This document shows, one piece after another, positions 28,881 to 34,545 of a stretch of 34,545 bases of DNA. The stretch's first letter is position 1; every line of letters starts with the position of its first letter. The stretch covers positions 1 to 34,545 of the forward strand of contig JAJQDE010000060.1 of the NCBI GenBank assembly GCA_021202335.1, given 5' to 3'. The translations under genes and the position numbers were made by a program. Source of the DNA: Lachnospiraceae bacterium. GTDB lineage: Bacteria > Bacillota > Clostridia > Lachnospirales > Lachnospiraceae. The notes below the pieces were generated by a model. That model was not told where the DNA came from. It was given only the letters and a program-made list of their open reading frames with translations, and did not search any database.

Positions 28881-30701
28881 ATGGAGAACGAGCAGGACAA
28901 ACTTTTCAAAAGAAGAAAGCTGAAAAACCGGCTGGGAGCGCTTGCACTGTGTATTGTGATTGTCGGAATTTCGGCGGGCAGTATATGGATGTATACCAGC
29001 ACGCGCGGCAGCGATGAGGAGCAGGACGACCAAATGCGCGGCAGGCAGGGAATGAGCGGCGACATGGTCGCTGCCACGGGAACGACGTCGGTGGGTATGG
29101 ATGCAGTCACCTTTGAGATTGATTTTCTTGAGGACACAAGCCTTTATGTGGAGGAGGTTTATCTCTCAAACGGCGACACGGTTGCCGCAGGTGATAAATA
29201 CATAAAGTTTACTGACGACAGCATTGCGGATGCGCGGCAGGAGCTTGAGAGCACGGCGCTGACCGCCGACCTTACCTATCGCAGCAGCGTAATAAGCAGC
29301 GAGGAGAGCAAAATCCAGGCAAAGTATGAATATGATCTGGCGATGCTGGAAGCGGAGTACGCCGAGCAGGTGTATAATGATGCGATTGCCGCTCTTGATG
29401 CGGAGCTTGCCGACGCGAAAAAGACCTACGACGAGGCTCAGGAGGATTATGATGAGTACAACGATAAGATTACGAACAATACCTTCTATGAGGACTACGA
29501 GGTTGAAAAGCTGAAAAAAGCATATGAGGATGCCTACTATTTATATCAGGATCTTTTGGAATACTGGGATATTGACGAGGATGAGCTTGAAAGCGCAAGC
29601 ACGGAGCAGACGTCTGCATCGGGAACATCGGCGTCCGTGACAACGCTGACGGCAGTAAAGACAACGGGCACAAAGGCTGTGACGGCAACGGTGTTGGATG
29701 CGCTTTCAAAAGGGATATTAAGACTGGTGGATTCCGACACGTCAACAGACTCAGCATCAGACGATACATCGTCAGATGATGAGTCTGACGATAATACATC
29801 TTCGTCTTCTCAGGAGGAAAGAGAATTTAAAAAGCCTGCAGTGGATATGGACACTCCGGCGACACAGGCGGACAGAAAATGGATTTTAAAGACTATGACG
29901 CTGCTTGAGGAGGAGTGCGAGGAAGCGAAAGAGGAGTATGAGCAGGCACAGGAGGATTATCAGGCGGAGATTGACGGAGCCGCTTTGAAGCTTGAGCTGC
30001 TTGCGAGTGCGCTGGAAACCGCGAGAGAGGATTACACGGATACGCTCCTTACCTATCAGAAGGAGAGCCTGAGCGCCAAGACGACCTATGAAACCACGGT
30101 CGCAAAGGGCAAGACGGCAGAAAACGATTATGAAACACAGCTTACAATCCTTGAGGACTCACTTGAGCGTCTGCTTGACGAAAAAGAAGATGCGGATGAC
30201 AACCTCGCGCTGTTTGAGGAGCTGATAGGCGACGGATATCTGTACACGGAAAACGCTGGAACCGTGCTGATGGCTCTTGTGGAGGAAGGGCAGACGCTTG
30301 AGGGCGACGACATTATCCTTGCTTACAGCAACGCGGATGAGCTGTCGGTGTCTGTGTCTGTATCGCAGGACGATATCGCGAAGCTGACTGTCGGTGAAAC
30401 GGCGCAGATTATGTTTGAGGAGCAGGGAAATTATACGGGAGTCATTGAAACCATCAACCCTATTTCATCATCAGACAGCAGGACTTCCGTTACATATACG
30501 GTTACCGTGGCAATCGACGGAGATATAAGCGAGCTTTCGTCAAATCTTACCGCAACCGTAATTTTCGGAGAAATGCCCGAAGGCGGGATGCCTGATTTTG
30601 ATGACGTATCAGGAGGCGCAACGACAGAGGGCGGCTCGTCCGACATGGGCGGAATGCCCGGCATGGGCGGAATGCCTGATATGGGCGGCTTTAACCAATA
30701 A
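28881..30701 (+). CDS. Membrane-fusion adaptor 1 of an ABC exporter (MacA/HlyD-like)
   Basis: The protein has 606 residues; ATG 28881 lies behind GGGAGG. Residues 18-38 are a membrane anchor. A first half-lipoyl segment reads LYVEEVYLSNGDTVAAGDKYIKFT. A long coiled coil follows (about 110-470, rich in Glu/Ala/Asp with a Ser/Thr/Asp-rich break near 230-320), then the second half-lipoyl (YLYTENAGTVLMALVEEGQTLEGDD) and a beta-barrel domain. The C-terminus is a Gly/Met-rich tail (GGMPGMGGMPDMGGFNQ). Such proteins are the extracellular adaptor subunits of tripartite-like ABC exporters. It is the first of three tandem adaptors that lead into a MacB-like permease, and is separated from the next by 23 bases. 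Confidence 0.88.
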   Translation: MENEQDKLFKRRKLKNRLGALALCIVIVGISAGSIWMYTSTRGSDEEQDDQMRGRQGMSGDMVAATGTTSVGMDAVTFEIDFLEDTSLYVEEVYLSNGDTVAAGDKYIKFTDDSIADARQELESTALTADLTYRSSVISSEESKIQAKYEYDLAMLEAEYAEQVYNDAIAALDAELADAKKTYDEAQEDYDEYNDKITNNTFYEDYEVEKLKKAYEDAYYLYQDLLEYWDIDEDELESASTEQTSASGTSASVTTLTAVKTTGTKAVTATVLDALSKGILRLVDSDTSTDSASDDTSSDDESDDNTSSSSQEEREFKKPAVDMDTPATQADRKWILKTMTLLEEECEEAKEEYEQAQEDYQAEIDGAALKLELLASALETAREDYTDTLLTYQKESLSAKTTYETTVAKGKTAENDYETQLTILEDSLERLLDEKEDADDNLALFEELIGDGYLYTENAGTVLMALVEEGQTLEGDDIILAYSNADELSVSVSVSQDDIAKLTVGETAQIMFEEQGNYTGVIETINPISSSDSRTSVTYTVTVAIDGDISELSSNLTATVIFGEMPEGGMPDFDDVSGGATTEGGSSDMGGMPGMGGMPDMGGFNQ

Positions 30702-30724
30702 TTATGGAATAGGAGAAATCAGCA

Positions 30725-32473
30725 ATGAGTAAAAAGTTAAAAAAAGAGCTTACTGCGATTGCACTGATTATTGTACTGATATGCTCTGCGGCGGGATATA
30801 CGCTATGGAAGTCGAAGAACGCGGGTCAGGTGGAGCTGGTGTATACGGAATATGAGGTACAATCGGGCGACCTGAAAAGTACAGTGACAGAGAGCGGTTC
30901 GGTAACGCTTGGGACGACGATGCAGATTTATGACCTTGACGTATCAACGGACGATGATGATGACGACGATGACGATGATGACGACGATGACGATGATGAT
31001 GACGACGAGGAAAAGTATCTCAAGGTTGAGGAGGTTTATGTCGCGGTAGGGCAGCGCATCAACGAGGGAGATGCGGTATACCGCTTTACTCAGGACAGTA
31101 TCGACGACGTCAGGAAATCGCTTACATATGCGGTGACGGAGGCGCAGATTGCGCTGAACGAGGCGCAGACGGATTACGAGATTGGCGTTTTGGAGGCGGA
31201 GCTTACAAAGGATGAAACGCTGCTTGCCACATCGCTTGCTCAGGAAACCTACGACAACACTATTGCGAGACTGTCAAACGATATGGCGGCAAAGTCGCTT
31301 GAGATTGAGCAGCTTTTGGATGATATTTACAATCTGCAGCTTTCTCTTGTGGACGATGATTATCTTGAACAAAAGCAGAGCATTGTGGATGCTTATGAGG
31401 ACGCCATAGACGATCTGGAGGATGCAAGCGAGGACTTTGTGACAAATCAGGTTGATGCGGCATATACCTTCAGCACGGCAAGGGATTCGTATGAAAGCTT
31501 TTTTGACCAGGTTGATGAAACAAACGATGAAATAAATGACAAAATCGATGAGATTTATGACATACAGGAGGAAATAGCTTACGACCAACAGCTTCTTGAG
31601 AAGGAGCTGCTGGCGGCGCAGCAGGAGCTGGTGTCTGCCAATGTAAGCGGAGAAATTGCGGACACAAAGTATTCAAGCAGCCTGACAAGCTATGAGAGCG
31701 CATTGAACACGGCGCAGGATGAGCTTGACGAGGCGCAGGAAAAGCTGGATGATTTTAATGAGTTTGTGGGCGACGGAACCGTGTATGCCGAGGGCAGCGG
31801 GCTGGTGACGGAGGTAGGCTATGAGGTGGACGACTACCTTGTCAATACGGGAACGCTGATTGCGTTTGCGGAGGCTGAGAATATGACCGTTTCAGTCGAT
31901 GTATCGCAGGAGGACGTCGTTACGATGAAGGTGGGCGACAGCGTTGACATTGTTTTCTCGGCGTATGAGGATGAAACCTACATCGGCATTATCGAGTCCA
32001 TCACGACGACAGCGACAAGCAGAAGCTCGGCAACCATCAGCTATCCGGTAGTCATTTCAATACAGGGCGACACTTCAAAGCTTTACGGGGGAATGACAGC
32101 GGATGTGACCTTCACGACGGAGGAGGTTGACGACGTTAATTATATTTTGGCAAAGGCGGTGGTAGAGGATAACAATAACAGCTTTGTATATGTTGAGCAG
32201 AACGGCGAATATGTGCTGACGCAGATTACGACCGATTTCTCCAACAGTGAATACATAGAGGTGACCTCGGGGCTTGAAGCCGGCGACAAATACTATATCT
32301 GCGTGCAGGCTGAAAGCGTGACGGCGGATGTGCAGGAGGAAGAAGAGGAAGCCTCACAAACAGCCGCATCTGCGGACGACGCCTCCCAAATGCAGCAGGG
32401 CGATACGCAGCAGGGTGATATGCAGCGCGGCAATATGTCGGATGCAAATATGGATAGGGGAGGTGCCAATTAA
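30725..32473 (+). CDS. Membrane-fusion adaptor 2 with a 19-aspartate tract
   Basis: The protein has 582 residues; ATG 30725 lies behind AGGAG. The membrane anchor is at residues 9-27. The first half-lipoyl segment (YLKVEEVYVAVGQRINEGDAVYRFT) is directly preceded by an unbroken run of 19 aspartates (76-94) and two glutamates. A coiled coil (about 130-345), second half-lipoyl segment (YAEGSGLVTEVGYEVDDYL) and beta-barrel/membrane-proximal domains follow. The tail is rich in Gln/Asp/Met/Gly. Spacing and overall plan match adaptor 1. The acidic run lies outside the cell if the topology is as usual, and might bind Ca2+ or other cations; that is inference. The stop is one base from the next ATG. 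Confidence 0.88.
   Translation: MSKKLKKELTAIALIIVLICSAAGYTLWKSKNAGQVELVYTEYEVQSGDLKSTVTESGSVTLGTTMQIYDLDVSTDDDDDDDDDDDDDDDDDDDEEKYLKVEEVYVAVGQRINEGDAVYRFTQDSIDDVRKSLTYAVTEAQIALNEAQTDYEIGVLEAELTKDETLLATSLAQETYDNTIARLSNDMAAKSLEIEQLLDDIYNLQLSLVDDDYLEQKQSIVDAYEDAIDDLEDASEDFVTNQVDAAYTFSTARDSYESFFDQVDETNDEINDKIDEIYDIQEEIAYDQQLLEKELLAAQQELVSANVSGEIADTKYSSSLTSYESALNTAQDELDEAQEKLDDFNEFVGDGTVYAEGSGLVTEVGYEVDDYLVNTGTLIAFAEAENMTVSVDVSQEDVVTMKVGDSVDIVFSAYEDETYIGIIESITTTATSRSSATISYPVVISIQGDTSKLYGGMTADVTFTTEEVDDVNYILAKAVVEDNNNSFVYVEQNGEYVLTQITTDFSNSEYIEVTSGLEAGDKYYICVQAESVTADVQEEEEEASQTAASADDASQMQQGDTQQGDMQRGNMSDANMDRGGAN
30950..31006 (+). repeat. Aspartate-codon repeat (19 GAT/GAC codons)
   Basis: Nineteen consecutive aspartate codons with mixed GAT and GAC usage encode Asp 76-94 of adaptor 2. 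The mixed codons make polymerase slippage less likely than with a pure triplet run, but length variation between strains is plausible. Confidence 0.8.
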
Positions 32474-32474
32474 C

Positions 32475-34109
32475 ATGAACCGAAAAACGAAATTCATACT
32501 GGCAGGCGTCGCCGCAGCAGCGATCCTTGCAATTATCATACTGATTGTGGTTCTCGCAGTGAGGAACAGCAGCTCCGACGATGATGAAACGACCTACCGT
32601 GAAACTACAGTGGAGTATGGAGCCATCACGGTCGGCATCACGGACGAGGGCTCGGTCAGCATAGGAACGGTTGAACAGACCTTTGATCTGGACATAAGCG
32701 CACTTGTAAGCAGCGATTCTTCAACCTCAAACACAGGTATGGGCGGAATGGGAGGCATGCAGATGTTTTCCATGGGAACGTCGTACGGCTCTGAGTCGCA
32801 GTCGCTTGAGGTTGAGCAGGTGCATGTGACGGTCGGGCAGAATATTTCCGTGGGAGATGCGCTTTACACCTTTACGGAGGAAAGCGTGCAGGAAATCAGA
32901 ACGGCGCTTCAGGAGGACGTGGACGACACGCTCAGCGAATATGAATCGCTTCAGGTTGAGCAGCAGGAAACGAGAAATCAGGCGTCACAGGGGTATGATA
33001 CATACATTACAAACGGTAAATATGCCCGGTTGATTTATGACAATGAGATTGCCGAGCTTCAGGAAGCGGTGGACGATGCGGTTGATACCGTCAACGATAA
33101 GCAGAATGACCTGAACGAAACTCTGCTTAACCTGCAGGAGGCTCAGGAGGAGCTTGTTGAGGCGTATGCGTACCTTAAGGAGGCGGAGAACGCAGTCGCC
33201 GAGAATTATGATATACGATACAGCAATCCCTACTATTATACAGTGTATGAGAACACAAGGGAGGTTGCCCAAACGCTGGTGGACGATCTGGAGGATAAGG
33301 TGGAGGAGCTTACGGACGAGTCGGAGGATCTGCAGGAGGAAATACAGTCGGCAATGCGCGATTTAAATACTGCAAACCTCGCTCTTGAGAAAGGAAAGCT
33401 CTCATCAGGGGAAACCTATGATATTGATACCTATTATTCCAACAGTGCGTCCGAGTGGTATTCAATCCAAACGGCAAGCATTGACAATGAGCTTGAAACG
33501 GCAAAAAACAGCTATGAAACGGCAAAATCGAAGCTTGAAAAATTTGATGCGTACATTGTGGATAACTGCCTTGTTTCGGAATACAGCGGCGTCATCACCT
33601 CGGCGGAGCTTGAGGAGGGCGATACCGTGACGAAGGGCACGAGGCTTATCGTGCTTTACGATCAGGAGGACGTCACGATGGACATTGCGCTCGGCGAGGA
33701 TGATTACGAGTCCTTAGAGGAGGATTGTCAGGTCAATATTACCTATACGGCATATCCCGACGTGGTTTACTCGGCGGTGATAAGCGAGGTGTCGGATGCG
33801 GAATATGACAGCAGCTCAGGCTCTACCTATTATACGCTTACCGTTACGGTGCAGGGCGATGTGGACGGTCTTTACGAGGGAATGACAGGCGATGTGACCT
33901 TTGTCACGGGCGAAACGGAGGATGTTCTCTATGTGTCCAACAGGGCAATCAACAGGGAAGGCACCCGCTCTTACGTGAAGGTGCGCAACGCGCAGGGAAG
34001 CATTGAGGAAAAGGATGTTGTGACAGGCTTTTCCGACGGAACCTATGTAGAAATAGTGGAAGGGCTTTCGGAGGGCGATGTAGTCCTTATCGAAGGGAAG
34101 GTGAGCTGA
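32475..34109 (+). CDS. Membrane-fusion adaptor 3 with a Gly/Met-rich insert
   Basis: The protein has 544 residues. ATG 32475 follows GGGGAGGTG, which lies inside the end of adaptor 2. The membrane anchor is at about 8-29. The first half-lipoyl segment (LEVEQVHVTVGQNISVGDALYTFT, about 111-134) is preceded by a Ser/Thr and Gly/Met-rich insert (about 79-107, including GMGGMGGMQMFSMG). The same position in adaptor 2 holds the aspartate run, and in adaptor 1 almost nothing. A coiled coil, the second half-lipoyl segment (VSEYSGVITSAELEEGDTV) and beta-barrel domains follow. The next gene starts at GTG 34112, two bases after the stop, so they are co-translated. Confidence 0.88.
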   Translation: MNRKTKFILAGVAAAAILAIIILIVVLAVRNSSSDDDETTYRETTVEYGAITVGITDEGSVSIGTVEQTFDLDISALVSSDSSTSNTGMGGMGGMQMFSMGTSYGSESQSLEVEQVHVTVGQNISVGDALYTFTEESVQEIRTALQEDVDDTLSEYESLQVEQQETRNQASQGYDTYITNGKYARLIYDNEIAELQEAVDDAVDTVNDKQNDLNETLLNLQEAQEELVEAYAYLKEAENAVAENYDIRYSNPYYYTVYENTREVAQTLVDDLEDKVEELTDESEDLQEEIQSAMRDLNTANLALEKGKLSSGETYDIDTYYSNSASEWYSIQTASIDNELETAKNSYETAKSKLEKFDAYIVDNCLVSEYSGVITSAELEEGDTVTKGTRLIVLYDQEDVTMDIALGEDDYESLEEDCQVNITYTAYPDVVYSAVISEVSDAEYDSSSGSTYYTLTVTVQGDVDGLYEGMTGDVTFVTGETEDVLYVSNRAINREGTRSYVKVRNAQGSIEEKDVVTGFSDGTYVEIVEGLSEGDVVLIEGKVS

Positions 34110-34111
34110 CA

Positions 34112-34545
34112 GTGAGAATATCCGAATTATTACGGCTTGTGTTTTTCAATCTTTCGCAGAATAAATTTAAGGTAATCCTGACGTCGGTCGGCATAATCGT
34201 AGGCTCGGCGACGATTATGCTGGTTATCGCAATCGGTACGGGCGGTCAGCAGGATATTGCGGAGCAGTTCGCAAACCTGAATGCGGGCGCAATCGATATC
34301 TCATATGAGAGTAACGCCGTAAGCTTTGGCGGCGGAGGCGGCGGAGGCGGCATGCCCGGCGGCGGAGGCGGCGGAATGGGCGGCATGGGCGGCGGAGGCG
34401 GCATGCCCGGCGGCGGAGGCGGCGGAATGGGCGGCTTTGGCGGAATGGGCGGCATGGGCGGCTTTGGCGGCGGCGAAACGAGGAATAGGGAAAATATCTT
34501 CGTTACCGACTGTCTCTTAGACACAAAGCCGAGCCCACACGCACG
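34112..34545 (+). CDS. MacB-like ABC exporter permease, 3' end cut by the window
   Basis: GTG 34112 follows the adaptor 3 stop by two bases. The first 50 residues match the MacB/FtsX-like N-terminus: ISELLRLVFFNLSQNKFKVILTSVGIIVGSATIMLVIAIGTGGQ, with a membrane helix at about 21-43. The extracellular domain then begins (INISYES-like strand) but is interrupted by a Gly/Met-rich segment at residues 73-121. It contains two copies of a 17-residue unit. Coding continues to the end of the window without the remaining three membrane helices. The ATP-binding partner is not in view and is expected downstream. Confidence 0.85.
   Translation, partial: MRISELLRLVFFNLSQNKFKVILTSVGIIVGSATIMLVIAIGTGGQQDIAEQFANLNAGAIDISYESNAVSFGGGGGGGGMPGGGGGGMGGMGGGGGMPGGGGGGMGGFGGMGGMGGFGGGETRNRENIFVTDCLLDTKPSPHA
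34340..34435 (+). repeat. 51-base tandem repeat in the permease gene
   Basis: A 45-base block rich in GGCGGAGGC starts at 34340 and recurs at 34391, a period of 51 bases (17 codons). It lies inside a wider Gly/Met-coding segment (34328-34474). The repeat stays in frame, so gain or loss of units would lengthen or shorten the protein without a frameshift. Confidence 0.75.

Noticed and set aside
30950-31006. Poly-aspartate run as a phase-variable slippage tract
   Set aside because: The codons mix GAT and GAC irregularly, and any unit change would stay in frame, so on/off switching is unlikely.
34326-34524. Alternative Ala/Glu-rich and Pro-rich frames over the permease repeat
   Set aside because: They are other-frame readings of a GGC/GGA repeat. 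The Gly/Met frame continues directly from the MacB-like N-terminus.
1-34545. CRISPR array, rRNA genes, relaxase or conjugation genes, insertion sequences
   Set aside because: No regularly spaced repeats of CRISPR type, no rRNA sequence, and no transposase, relaxase or type IV secretion gene is visible. Transfer genes of the element, if any, would lie left of the window.

Overview
The window looks like the chromosome of a Gram-positive anaerobe of the Clostridia, most likely Lachnospiraceae. I infer this from GGAGG-type ribosome sites, consensus sigma-A promoters (TTGACA-N17-TATAAT), a Csp-like S8 protease, ClpC, a CheC/FliY-type protein, and a small clpC-radA intervening gene of a kind I associate with this family. 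No species can be named from sequence reading alone.

Positions 1 to about 10600 are the right part of an integrated, AT-rich mobile element whose left end lies outside the window. It carries a fragment of an unknown gene, a large unusual P-loop GTPase behind its own promoter and leader, a Com-like zinc-ribbon protein behind a structured leader, an XRE regulator behind a strong terminator, a non-catalytic resolvase-like protein translationally adjacent to a MazF-type toxin, a small DUF6870-like protein, and three contiguous large serine recombinases. The recombinases stop about 130 bases before the junction, where an S8 (subtilisin-like) protease gene resumes without its N-terminus and without its catalytic aspartate. 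The element has therefore most likely inserted into that gene.

From about 10600 to 26800 the DNA is more GC-rich and reads as ordinary core chromosome: HD-GYP phosphodiesterase, short GntR regulator, ClpC, a conserved unknown protein, RadA, an M18 aminopeptidase, tRNA-Trp, two small regulators or unknowns, a CheC-like phosphatase, a YihY-type membrane protein bracketed by two inverted copies of a 27-base palindrome, an SH3-domain membrane protein, tRNA-Thr, a class A penicillin-binding protein and a YigZ-type protein.

From 26800 to the end is a cell-envelope region. A SpoIID-like/peptidoglycan-binding protein has a start site that sits inside a hairpin. Next to it are a Ser/Thr/Asp-rich small protein and a divergent operon of three consecutive, related membrane-fusion (HlyD/MacA-like) proteins leading into a MacB-like ABC permease that is cut by the window edge. 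These last proteins carry unusual low-complexity insertions: 19 aspartates in one adaptor, and Gly/Met-rich segments in another adaptor, in an adaptor tail and in the permease.

The best candidates for something undescribed are the GTPase with a very long insertion between its G1 and G3 motifs, the resolvase-like/MazF pair with no recognisable antitoxin, the structured leaders in the mobile element, and the triple-adaptor exporter with its matching Gly/Met-rich segments.
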